A DNA stretch of 49,682 bases. It comes from Myxococcota bacterium (GTDB lineage Bacteria > Myxococcota_A > Polyangia > Palsa-1104 > JAEUJZ01). How positions within the stretch are numbered: the first letter of the stretch is position 1; every line of letters begins with the position of its first letter. Under the pieces are notes generated by a model, which saw nothing but the letters and a program-made list of their open reading frames with translations, searched no databases and was not told where the DNA came from. The DNA lies in the NCBI GenBank assembly GCA_025057315.1, contig JANWXW010000130.1, positions 1 through 49,682 of the forward strand, in the 5' to 3' direction. The position numbers and the translations under genes are program-made. Shown here piece by piece: positions 17,112 to 27,504 of the stretch.

Positions 17112-17560
17112 GGTTGGATTGTGGCCAGGTACTCGGCCTCCGCTGCCACCTGTCCCTCGACGGTGGCCTGGCTGCGGAACTTCCAGATGCGGCTCTGGCC
17201 ACGCAGCATGGTGGAGTGGATGCGAAGCTGGTCGCCGGGCACCACCGGTTTGCGGAACCTGGCCCGCTCCAGCGCCACCAGGTAGAGGCGCAGGTCACTC
17301 CGATCGCGGCCCGCTGCCAGCAGGGCCTGCACCGCTGAAGTCTGCGCCATGGCCTCCAGGATCAGCACCCCAGGCATGATCGGATGCTCCGGAAAGTGGC
17401 CCACAAAGAAGGGCTCGTTGATGGTGACGTTCTTAAGCGCCACACAGTCGGTCTCGCCCAGGTCGACGATGCGGTCGATGAGCAGGAACGGATAGCGGTG
17501 CGGGAGCAGCCGCTGGATCTCTTCAATGCCAAGCGGCAGCCGGACGCCCTCTGGTGCCAT
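17108..17560 (-). CDS. fabZ: 3-hydroxyacyl-ACP dehydratase
   Basis: 150 residues in the hot-dog fold. It has the FabZ opening RLPLGIEEIQRLLPHRYPFL, the catalytic stretch GHFPEHPIMPGV with the active-site His, and ILEAMAQTSAV with the catalytic Glu. It dehydrates beta-hydroxyacyl-ACP in fatty acid elongation. The ATG at 17560 shares its A with the ompH stop (TGATG); a GTG one codon earlier is an alternative. FabZ commonly sits between lpxD and lpxA, but here both are missing. Confidence 0.94.
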   Translation of the reverse strand: MAPEGVRLPLGIEEIQRLLPHRYPFLLIDRIVDLGETDCVALKNVTINEPFFVGHFPEHPIMPGVLILEAMAQTSAVQALLAAGRDRSDLRLYLVALERARFRKPVVPGDQLRIHSTMLRGQSRIWKFRSQATVEGQVAAEAEYLATIQP

Positions 17561-18081
17561 CACTTCAGCTCGTTGGCCTTGCGGATGACCTCATTGGTGA
17601 TGTCCATCTCGGTCTGGGGCGGCCACAGGACAACCTCCTGCCGCAGGACCAACGTGAACTTGTCGCGGGAGGCGATGATGTTGATGGCCCGCATCAGCTT
17701 GTCCACAATCGGCTGGGTGGCCTTTTGCTCCTTCTCCTGGAGGTCCTTCTGGGTCCGCAGGGCCGCTTCCTGCCACTTCAGCATCTTCTGCTGTAGTTCC
17801 TGGCGCTTTTTCTCCAGCGCATCGGGCTTGAGGATGGCCGCCTGCTTGGCCAACTCCTCGTCGAGTTTCTTCAGCTCGTCCCGCTGCTGCTCCAGCTCCT
17901 TTTGCTTCTTATCCACCTCGCTCTTGAGCTTGGCCAGCGCCGCCTTGCCGTCTGCGGTCTCCTCAATGGCGCGCTGCATGTTCACCAGGGCGATTTTTTC
18001 TGCCCCGGCCGAGGGCGAGGCGACAACAGAGAGGAGCGCCGCACCGAACGCCAGCACACCAGGAACTTTCCGGTACGTCAT
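17560..18081 (-). CDS. OmpH/Skp-family periplasmic chaperone
   Basis: 173 residues from ATG 18081, with AAGGAG 8 bases upstream. A signal peptide (to about residue 26, ASPSAGA) is followed by EKIALVNMQRAIEETADGKAA, the typical OmpH opening. A long charged coiled coil follows (KLKSEVDKKQKELEQQRDEL and onward to about residue 130). It then returns to the trimer core with VDKLMRAINIIASRDKFTLV. Skp trimers carry unfolded outer-membrane proteins across the periplasm to BamA, which is encoded just upstream. Confidence 0.88.
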   Translation of the reverse strand: MTYRKVPGVLAFGAALLSVVASPSAGAEKIALVNMQRAIEETADGKAALAKLKSEVDKKQKELEQQRDELKKLDEELAKQAAILKPDALEKKRQELQQKMLKWQEAALRTQKDLQEKEQKATQPIVDKLMRAINIIASRDKFTLVLRQEVVLWPPQTEMDITNEVIRKANELK

Positions 18082-18113
18082 CTGCACAGCTCCTTCGGGC
18101 TATGAGTCAAATT

Positions 18114-18142
18114 TGCATACTGGACAAAGGCGTCAAAGTCAA
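18114..18142 (-). promoter_or_regulatory. Candidate promoter of the ompH-fabZ operon
   Basis: In the 135-base gap between bamA and ompH, the minus strand shows TTGACT (18142-18137), 17 bases, then TATGCA (18119-18114). The ompH start lies 33 bases downstream. The -35 is strong and the -10 only half matching. It suggests ompH-fabZ can be transcribed apart from lolD-bamA. Confidence 0.45.
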
Positions 18143-18216
18143 TTCAGAGCCGTCAGGCACTCTGGTGTGTGGCCCGACTGGCGCTATTTCCCATGCAAGG
18201 TTACATCCCCGCGGCC

Positions 18217-20609
<2,393 letters not shown>

Positions 20610-20613
<4 letters not shown>

Positions 20614-21314
20614 GCCCTCCCCTCCCGTGGACGGAGCGCAGCGGTCTCGGCATCCTCCTCCACGATGCGCCCGTCTGTCATGTGCAGCCGTCGCGGCAGG
20701 CGCGCGGCCAGGTCCTCGTTGTGCGTGACCACGATCATGGTCATGCCCCGCTCGCGGTTCAGCTCGACGATGAGTTCGTGGATGGCGGCACCGGTGCGGG
20801 TATCCAGGTTGCCGGTGGGCTCGTCGGCCAACAGCAGCCGTGGTTCCATCACCAGGGCCCGCGCCAGCGCCACCCGCTGCTGTTCGCCCCCAGACAACTC
20901 GCCCGGCCGATGCTCCAGACGGTGCCCCAGCCCCACGCGCACCAAGAGTGCCTCGGCACGCCGCTCCGCCTCGGTCCGGCTGAGGCCCGCGATGAGCGCC
21001 GGCATGGCCGCATTCTCCACCGCGGTGAACTCGGGGAGCAGATGGTGAAACTGGAACACAAAGCCGATGGTCCGGTTGCGGAAGGCAGATAGCTCGGCCG
21101 AGGACATCAGCGTCACGTCGACGCCGTCGATGAGGATGCGGCCACTGCTGACCTGGTCCAGCGTGCCGACCAGGTGCAAGAAGGTGGATTTGCCTGCGCC
21201 CGAGGCACCGACCACCGCAACCATCTCGCCGGCCTCGATACACAGGTCGATGCCACGCAGCACCTCGATGGCGCGCCCGCCAAAGTCGAAGGACTTGTGC
21301 AATCCTTGGATCAT
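20610..21314 (-). CDS. lolD: LolD-type lipoprotein-release ABC transporter ATPase
   Basis: 234 residues from ATG 21314, with GGAG 8 bases upstream; an earlier ATG at 21332 lacks a ribosome site. Walker A is [10 protein letters not shown], the Q-loop region is [18 protein letters not shown] (a LolD hallmark), the signature is LSGGEQQR, Walker B is [12 protein letters not shown] and the H-loop is VVTHNE. LolD powers extraction of lipoproteins from the inner membrane by LolC/E. No lolC/lolE partner is adjacent. It is coupled to bamA by a four-base overlap. Confidence 0.9.
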
Positions 21315-21433
21315 GACGCGGGCTCCGGCCATCTAAGACGGCGCAGCGTACTCGTCAGAAGGGGTCATGTCAAATGGGGCCGAAGAGGCTAGAGATAGGA
21401 CCCAGATGAGGTGCCGCTAGATGCGGCGGGGAT

Positions 21434-22993
21434 TTAGTACCGCGAAAAGCCGCGGCGCACCGTCTCCTCAGTAGGGGTGCCCAGGAAGCTAAAGTAGGCC
21501 GCCGGGGTGGCGTAGTTGCTCGGGTCAGCTGCATTCCATGGCCCACCCCAGCGCAGCGACGGCGTGACCTGCCAGAAGCCGAGCCCGGCCAGCCACCCCT
21601 TGCCGTATCGCTCAAACAAGACAAAGTGGGCCTCGTACAAATTTTGCTGCTCGGCAAAGTCCGGCTGCTCGCCCAGGCGCAAAAATGGCGGCGCCGCAGG
21701 GTTGGCCGCGGCAGCGCGCGAGGAGGTACAGCCATCCTCGGCGAAGAAGACCGGCTTGGTCTCCAGCGTGTATCCCCTCTGGACATGGAAGAACTCGCGG
21801 ATGTCCGCCATGTTGGGAACAAAGTCGGTGGCAAAGTTGTGCGTTTCGCCGTATCGCACCATGTCCGCCGCGGTCTTGGGGCTGGTGTCGTAGTTGCCCC
21901 GACCGTCGCTCCACCGGCCGGGCAGGTAGAAGTTGATGCCCACGGCGTCCAGTTCGTCCCAGAACGGCACCCGCGTCCACACCGGCACGCGCGCTGCGGT
22001 CATGCGCCGATCCTCCCAGAAGGGGTTGATCTCCGTGTAGGAGATCACCAGATCGGGCCGTCCCTCCTCCAGTGCGGCCTGCCGCACGGCGCGGATGATC
22101 TCGCGCCACTTGGCGGCAATCATTTCGTGCCGGTCTACCATGCGAGACCCATCGGCAAAATAAGATTGCCCGGCCCCTGCTACATAAGGCAATTCTGTTC
22201 CCAAAATATGCATCGCCGCCCGGTGGCGAGCTGCCACGCGCGTCATCGCCACCAGGTGCTCCTGGTACATGCGATAGAACTGGTCAAAGTTGCGGCTGGG
22301 GTCGGTAAAAATGAACCACGGGCTCACCCCGCTGCGGCTGCCATCCTCGGCCAGCGTCAGGTAGATTTCCCCCTTGAGCACCGGCACCAACCCGTGCGCA
22401 GCGACCGCCTCCAACATCTCCCCCAGGACTGCCTCGGCCTTGGCGTTGATCTCCAGCGGGCCGCGCAGCGGCGTCGGCACATCCCAGGAAGCCGGCGGCT
22501 GGTAGGCGATGGCCCCCATATCGCCGCGCCGGTTCCGCGGCACCCGCCCCCAGGTGCGCGGATCGTCGGGCCGGTAGCGAGGATTGTAATACACGGTCGA
22601 GCGGATGGAGGTGCCCGGATACGGCGTAGACTCGACACAGAAAGAGAACATCGTCTGCACCTGCACCTGGCGCACTCCCAGCCTCTTGAGTTGCCGCAAC
22701 CGCTCGTCGATCTCCTCGCGCAGACCGCCTTCGGCCCGCGGCCGATAGTCATACTCTTCCCACACCCGGTCCGTGGGGCCCAGCAAGTTGACGGCCTTCC
22801 ACGGGACGATCTTGCTCAGGTCCGGCCGGTCCGGCACCCGGCGCAGGTCAGGGAGGGCCAGGTCCGGCTCTTGCGGCCCCTCGGAGCGCTGGCCGGAACC
22901 CTCCTCACCCTGCTTCGCTTGCTCGCATCCGGCGCCGATCACCAGGCCCCCCAGGGCAAGCACACCTGCAAGCAACCTGCTCTGAAGGCACAT
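21434..22993 (-). CDS. Lipoprotein with a GH113-like glycosidase TIM-barrel domain
   Basis: 519 residues from ATG 22993. The signal SRLLAGVLALGGLVIGAGC is a lipoprotein type. Residues about 75-500 read like a (beta/alpha)8 glycoside hydrolase related to GH113 mannanases: LKRLGVRQVQVQTMFS, GLVPVLKGEIYL, GTELPYVAG (candidate acid/base Glu), W-R-E-I-I-R-A-V-R, ISYTEINPFWED, LDAVGINFYLP, KPVFFAEDGCTSS (candidate nucleophile Glu) and a final W-rich strand. Substrate and activity are unknown. It is anchored in the envelope and sits upstream of lolD with a 119-base gap. Confidence 0.7.
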   Translation of the reverse strand: MCLQSRLLAGVLALGGLVIGAGCEQAKQGEEGSGQRSEGPQEPDLALPDLRRVPDRPDLSKIVPWKAVNLLGPTDRVWEEYDYRPRAEGGLREEIDERLRQLKRLGVRQVQVQTMFSFCVESTPYPGTSIRSTVYYNPRYRPDDPRTWGRVPRNRRGDMGAIAYQPPASWDVPTPLRGPLEINAKAEAVLGEMLEAVAAHGLVPVLKGEIYLTLAEDGSRSGVSPWFIFTDPSRNFDQFYRMYQEHLVAMTRVAARHRAAMHILGTELPYVAGAGQSYFADGSRMVDRHEMIAAKWREIIRAVRQAALEEGRPDLVISYTEINPFWEDRRMTAARVPVWTRVPFWDELDAVGINFYLPGRWSDGRGNYDTSPKTAADMVRYGETHNFATDFVPNMADIREFFHVQRGYTLETKPVFFAEDGCTSSRAAAANPAAPPFLRLGEQPDFAEQQNLYEAHFVLFERYGKGWLAGLGFWQVTPSLRWGGPWNAADPSNYATPAAYFSFLGTPTEETVRRGFSRY

Positions 22994-23003
22994 GGTGCCA
23001 TCT

Positions 23004-23009
23004 AGTGTA
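23004..23009 (-). promoter_or_regulatory. Candidate -10 element (TACACT) for the glycosidase-like lipoprotein
   Basis: TACACT lies on the minus strand in the context GGCTACACTAGA, ten bases before the ATG at 22993. No -35 is visible. If used, the 5' leader would be only about three bases. The same GGCTACACTA context recurs before the radical SAM gene. Confidence 0.3.
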
Positions 23010-23140
23010 GCCTGCGGACTGCCTACGCGGCGGGCCAACGTTGCACGCCCCCGACGCCCGGGCCAGCGGCCACACCACGCCATCGCAAACATCCCCTGGC
23101 ACACCAGGGGAGCATGCAGGCCCAACGTGGCTCACATCCG

Positions 23141-23170
23141 TTGACAGCCCCCCCTGTCGAACGGTACCCC
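23141..23170 (+). promoter_or_regulatory. Candidate promoter of the formylglycine-enzyme-like lipoprotein pair
   Basis: A perfect TTGACA (23141-23146) is followed after 18 bases by TACCCC (23165-23170). The start codon is 18 bases further on. The -10 is poor, but the position is right and no other candidate is seen on this strand. Confidence 0.4.
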
Positions 23171-23187
23171 TATAGCAGGTGGGTCCT

Positions 23188-24510
23188 GTGCGCCCCGCAG
23201 CGGTCCTGGTCCTCCTTGTCCTTGCCTCCTGCAAGGAGCCAGTGCCCGGAGAGTGTCTTGGACAGCCAGGGTCGCTGTGCATCACCGTGCGCAACAGGGG
23301 GAGCTTTCCCCCGGGCCTGCGCGCTGCGCTGGAGGTGCGTCTGGGCCACTGCAAGGCCGTATCCCTCTTTCCGTGTCAGTTGGGGGAGGTGGTGCCCAGC
23401 ATGCCCGGGTGCCGCATGAGCTGCCAGGACGTCCCTGTGCCGGACCGCTTCACCACGGCCGAGGGCCGCTTCACGGTCGAGGTGAACCTGGGGGACAGCC
23501 CCGGTCCAGGCCAGGCCGGGGTGCGCTTGCATGCCCCAGGGGATGCCGATGGATGCCTAGGAGAGGCGGTCCTGTCTTGGGAGGGCACCCCGCCTGCCGC
23601 GCTGGTGCTGGATCCGGATGTTGCAGCCTGCACCGCCCGACCCCGGCGCTGCCGCTCCCACCTGGACTGCGGGGGCCCGGACGCAGCCCAGCTGTGCGAT
23701 GGCGGGGTCTGCGTCGATCCCCCCCCGGACCTCTGCCCCCCAGAGATGGTCCTCATCCCCGCCGGCACCTTCGTCCTAGGGGACCCAGAAGGCCTGCCCC
23801 GGGAGCAGCCCTGTACCAAAAACGGCGTCACGGTTCGACACCGCATCACGCGGCCCTTCTGTATCGATCGCACCGAGGTCACCGTGGCCAGCTACCGCGC
23901 CTGCGCAGACTGCCAGAAGCCACCCGAGCGTCCGGGCTGCACCTATAGCCCCACGGGCCCGGGGGATCTGGCCATGAACTGCGTCAGCCACGCGCAGGCG
24001 GCTGCATTTTGCGCAACGCGAACATTTCACGGCCAGGTCGCCAGGCTGCCGTCGGAGGCCGAATGGGAGTGGGCGGCTGGCCGAGAGCCGAAGCGGCGCT
24101 ACCCGTGGGGCAACACGACCCCAGTGGACATCTGCTCCTATGCCAACGGGGTCGGCTGTGAGGCCAGCATGACCAAGGTGCGCCGGCCGGGCATGACGCC
24201 GCGCGGCAACAGCCCTTCCGCACCGGAGGTGGCATGGCCGGCCCAGCCGCTGGTCGATCTCGCAGGCAATCTAGCCGAGTGGGTGGCTGATGCCGCGCCC
24301 ATGGGGCTGCACTCCTACTGCGATCTGCCGCTGAACGATCCCCTCAACCTCGTGGGAAATCAGCGCATCGCTCGCGGTGGCAGCTACGCCGATCAGCCGC
24401 CGACCCTGCAGACCTTTGCCCGCAATGAGTACGAGGCGATCCCCGATGCAGCGCTCATCCAGCGGGTCGGCATCCGCTGCGTGCTCATCCCCCCCCTGCC
24501 GACACCATGA
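23188..24510 (+). CDS. Lipoprotein with C-terminal formylglycine-enzyme-like (SUMF1) domain
   Basis: 440 residues from GTG 23188, chosen for AGGTGG five bases upstream and for the compact lipoprotein signal MRPAAVLVLLVLASC; GTG 23179 is an alternative. Residues 20-180 form a cysteine-rich domain (about 14 Cys). Residues 187-435 are an FGE-sulfatase fold: MVLIPAGTFVLGD, FCIDRTEVTVASYRAC, ARLPSEAEWEWAAG, YPWGN, DLAGNLAEWVAD and IARGGSYADQ. The paired catalytic cysteines of true formylglycine-generating enzyme are not in the expected place. A binding or structural role is therefore more likely than sulfatase activation. Confidence 0.82.
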   Translation: MRPAAVLVLLVLASCKEPVPGECLGQPGSLCITVRNRGSFPPGLRAALEVRLGHCKAVSLFPCQLGEVVPSMPGCRMSCQDVPVPDRFTTAEGRFTVEVNLGDSPGPGQAGVRLHAPGDADGCLGEAVLSWEGTPPAALVLDPDVAACTARPRRCRSHLDCGGPDAAQLCDGGVCVDPPPDLCPPEMVLIPAGTFVLGDPEGLPREQPCTKNGVTVRHRITRPFCIDRTEVTVASYRACADCQKPPERPGCTYSPTGPGDLAMNCVSHAQAAAFCATRTFHGQVARLPSEAEWEWAAGREPKRRYPWGNTTPVDICSYANGVGCEASMTKVRRPGMTPRGNSPSAPEVAWPAQPLVDLAGNLAEWVADAAPMGLHSYCDLPLNDPLNLVGNQRIARGGSYADQPPTLQTFARNEYEAIPDAALIQRVGIRCVLIPPLPTP

Positions 24511-24532
24511 GGCACCCGATGGAGAGACAGAC

Positions 24533-24982
24533 ATGAATCGCAGACACGGAGCGCACCTGCTGCTCGCCAGCGCCTGCCTGTTGCTGCTCAAGCTGACCGG
24601 CTGCCCGACACTGCAGCGGCTGCCCGATCCCACGCCCGCCACGCCAGCTTCGGGCCACAGTGGGATGCCCCCCCCATCCAACAGCCTGCCGCCCGAGCCG
24701 CCCCCCCCGCTGGGGGTGCCTTCGCGAAGCCAGTGCCCCCTGGCCGCTGCCGGACGTACCTGCTACCTCCACCAAACCGATGACGGCAGCCCCCCGCCGA
24801 CCCCACATCCCTGCCAGTACCCCCAAATAGGAGAGTGCGATCCGTCCGGACAGCCCATGTGCCTGTTTCGCTGGAAGCCGGACGGCGAGGCGTGCAACAA
24901 CGGTCTGGGCGTATGCCAAAATCGCCGTTGTCGCTGCCACAACGAACGCAGCTGCGGTTACGACTGCACCCAGACATGCTAG
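24533..24982 (+). CDS. Small cysteine-rich lipoprotein
   Basis: 149 residues from ATG 24533, with GGAGAG upstream. The signal MNRRHGAHLLLASACLLLLK ends LTGC, a good lipobox. A proline-rich linker (about 25-65) follows. The C-terminal part has about 10 cysteines with regular spacing (CNNGLGVCQNRRCRCHNERS, then CGYDCTQTC), suggesting an EGF-like disulfide knot. It lies 22 bases after the formylglycine-enzyme-like lipoprotein gene and is probably co-transcribed with it. No named family was recognised. Confidence 0.75.
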   Translation: MNRRHGAHLLLASACLLLLKLTGCPTLQRLPDPTPATPASGHSGMPPPSNSLPPEPPPPLGVPSRSQCPLAAAGRTCYLHQTDDGSPPPTPHPCQYPQIGECDPSGQPMCLFRWKPDGEACNNGLGVCQNRRCRCHNERSCGYDCTQTC

Positions 24983-25178
24983 GGCCTGGGCTGCCGGCAT
25001 GGCCTGCATCCTCAGGCGGCGCCATGCGGGTCCCCAGCCCCGCGCGGATGTGCTCACCGCGAGCTGCGCCTGACCGGCCTTCCGGTCCGTCCGCTCCTGC
25101 CAGGCCAGCTCCCATCGGCCGGCAAGCGGCTACGGCTTCCGCTCCACCTGCGATGGACCGGCCAGCCTCTGTGTCGGC

Positions 25179-26246
25179 TCACGCCGAGGGGAAGAACGGA
25201 CAATCCGAGCCCTGCACGAGCTCGTCCCGCGTGCGTGCCAGGTGCAGCAGCGGCGCCAGCCGCTGCCGCTCTGTCTCGGGCAGCTGGGGGTTGTGCCTCC
25301 ATTCCTGAAACAGCTCCATCAGCAGCTCATACAGAGACCGGCCATAGGCACCCAGCAGAAGCTGGGCGCCCTCCACCTGTTCGGACAGCGCCACGGCGTT
25401 GCTGCGGAGCGAGCGGAGCTGTGCATGCCGCTCTAGCAATGTCTGAAGGTAGGCGCGCTCCACGCCGCATCCCTGGCCAAGTGCTGGCGCCTCGGTGAGG
25501 CCTTCCATCAGGGCCGCCGCCACGGCCTCACGCCCATGGGGACCGCGGCGCCGCAGCACCTCGCGCTGCTCCTCGTGTAGGAGCGGTCCCCCCAGGTGCC
25601 GGCGGATCTTGCGCAGCCGCTGCGACGCCACGGCCAGGAGCGCCTCGGGTAGGCCGAGGCATCGTGCCAGAGGCCCGCGCCAGGCCGTTGCACCGCTGCG
25701 CCGACGGGCTGGCACAGGCAACAGCGGCGCATCGACCCCGGCCGGCAGGCCGAGCGCCCTCTGCAGGTTGCGAGCACGCCGGAAGGCGGGGGGCAGGTCG
25801 CCTCCCCCATCGCGGCAGTGCCGACCGGCCCGAGCCAGCACGCGATCGCTGAGCACGCCAATCTCGACCGACAGGAGCAGCATGCCATCCTCAATTTGCT
25901 GAGTCAGCGACTGGACCTCGCCCCGCAGCTGCTCCATCCCGCCGTCCCGCTCCAGAATCTCCCGCAGCACCGGCGCCGCGGCTGCAGCCCACAGATCCGC
26001 CTCAGTCCGGGGCGGCAACCTTGCCAGAGCTGCCTCCAGGTGGGCCCGCAGCTTGGGCCCGCACCGCTGCGCCAGCAGGCGCCGCTGGCGCAGATCGAAC
26101 GCGGGCAGATCGAGATCCCGGATCACCCGCAGCAGGCGGCGGTTCAAATAAGTCAACGACTCCCTCGCAGGGGGCTGGTAATCGACCTGGGGGAGGGTGC
26201 GGGGCCAATGGCGGGCGAAGAGGTCGGCGTCCGGATCAGCTCTCAT
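25179..26246 (-). CDS. Protein of unknown function, helix-rich
   Basis: 355 residues from ATG 26246; the frame stays open to an ATG at 26309, but neither start has a strong ribosome site. The protein is almost all alpha-helical, rich in Arg, Leu and Ala, with no signal peptide or membrane span. Helices such as QLRGEVQSLTQQIEDGMLLL and LSEQVEGAQLLLGAYGRSLY suggest a coiled-coil or bundle. It is the last gene in a leftward pair after holA, with a 197-base gap. I do not recognise it. Codon use resembles the neighbours, so it is likely real. Confidence 0.6.
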   Translation of the reverse strand: MRADPDADLFARHWPRTLPQVDYQPPARESLTYLNRRLLRVIRDLDLPAFDLRQRRLLAQRCGPKLRAHLEAALARLPPRTEADLWAAAAAPVLREILERDGGMEQLRGEVQSLTQQIEDGMLLLSVEIGVLSDRVLARAGRHCRDGGGDLPPAFRRARNLQRALGLPAGVDAPLLPVPARRRSGATAWRGPLARCLGLPEALLAVASQRLRKIRRHLGGPLLHEEQREVLRRRGPHGREAVAAALMEGLTEAPALGQGCGVERAYLQTLLERHAQLRSLRSNAVALSEQVEGAQLLLGAYGRSLYELLMELFQEWRHNPQLPETERQRLAPLLHLARTRDELVQGSDCPFFPSA

Positions 26247-26443
26247 GGCGTAGACATCCTGCTGGATTCTTCCCAACAGCAGCGGGACGGCGCCGACACC
26301 ATGCCGCATTCCATAGCCTAGGCCAGGCAGTCTGAATAGAGGGATCCGTGGCGATCTGCATCGCCGCGCGACCTGCTCTGGACGGACAGTGAACGTTTTT
26401 CCCGCCCTGTGCCTGCCGCGCTGTAGGGCGACTTTCCGACGGG

Positions 26444-27466
26444 CTAGCCGTCGCAGAGGCGGAGCACCAGGTGCTCCATGTGGCGCTCGTCCTCGAGCCG
26501 CGACAGCTTGAGCATGCGATCGGTCTCGAAGATCGCATCGTGCATGGCACCTACCTGGGCTGGCGTCAGCCGACGCCCCTGCTCAAGCAGCTTGCTAGCG
26601 ACAAATGGCGGCACCCCCAGGGCCTGTGCCACCTCGGTTGGGCCGCGGCTGCTCAGCTCGCGGGCGATCCACAGCTGGCGCACATGCCGAGCGATCAGCG
26701 CAAGCAGGCGCAGGGCCGGCTCCCGTGCCTGAAGGGCCCCCGCAAGCAACCGCAGAGCAGCAGCGCGATTGCCGGCCCCAAGGGCATCGACGAGCTCGAA
26801 GACGGTGTGCTGGCGCGTGGTGGCCACCACTTCTTCCACGTCGGCCATGCGCACCGGCGCATCCTCTGCTACATAAGCGGCCAGGCGCTCCAGGGCGTCC
26901 ACGAGCTGGCCCAGATCGCCGCCGACCTCCTGCGCGATGCGCTCTGCCACGCCTGCCTCCAGGCGAAGGTGAAGCCGCTGCGCCTCGGCCCGCACGAAAC
27001 CGGGGAGCTGGCGCTCAGACAGCGGATCGAAGCGAAGCAGCAGCCCGTGCCGGCGCAGCACGCTGAAGAACTTCAGCCGCAGGTCGGCCTTTTCTGCGAC
27101 AAAGCACAGGCAGGTTTCCGGCGCCGGCCGGAGGGCATAGTCGGTGTAGGCAGCCAGCCTGTCCGGATCCAGCGCATCCGCCTCGCGCAGCACCACCAGG
27201 CGCCGCCGGGCCATCATGGGCAGCGTGCGCGCCGCCGCCAGTACCTGCACCGGCTGCGCCTCCCGGGCATCGAAGACGTCGTAGTTGAAAGCGCGCGTGG
27301 CCGGCTCCAGCACGGCCTCCTGCAGCCGCTGGGCGGCACGGGCCACCAGGTACTGCTCCGAACCGTATAAATAGATGAGAGGCGGCGCGCCAGCACGCAG
27401 GGCTGTCTCCAGCTGCAGCAGCGGATCCTCCGGGCGCACATCCCTGGGCTCACGCTGGGAGGGCAT
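26444..27466 (-). CDS. holA: DNA polymerase III delta subunit (clamp loader)
   Basis: 340 residues. The fold order fits HolA: IYLYGSEQYLVARAAQRL near the N-terminus (where other AAA+ proteins have the P-loop), FNYDVFDAREAQPVQVLAAA, LPMMARRRLVVLREAD, then LRLEAGVAERIAQEVGGDLG and LVDALERLAAYV. The C-terminal collar domain contains ELVDALGAGNRAAALRLLAGAL. Delta opens the beta sliding clamp during loading. The ATG at 27466 gives MPSQREP; GTG 27484 is an in-frame alternative. Confidence 0.85.
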   Translation of the reverse strand: MPSQREPRDVRPEDPLLQLETALRAGAPPLIYLYGSEQYLVARAAQRLQEAVLEPATRAFNYDVFDAREAQPVQVLAAARTLPMMARRRLVVLREADALDPDRLAAYTDYALRPAPETCLCFVAEKADLRLKFFSVLRRHGLLLRFDPLSERQLPGFVRAEAQRLHLRLEAGVAERIAQEVGGDLGQLVDALERLAAYVAEDAPVRMADVEEVVATTRQHTVFELVDALGAGNRAAALRLLAGALQAREPALRLLALIARHVRQLWIARELSSRGPTEVAQALGVPPFVASKLLEQGRRLTPAQVGAMHDAIFETDRMLKLSRLEDERHMEHLVLRLCDG

Positions 27467-27504
27467 GACGGCCCAGCCTACCACAGATGTGCTAGCCTTC
27501 CCCC

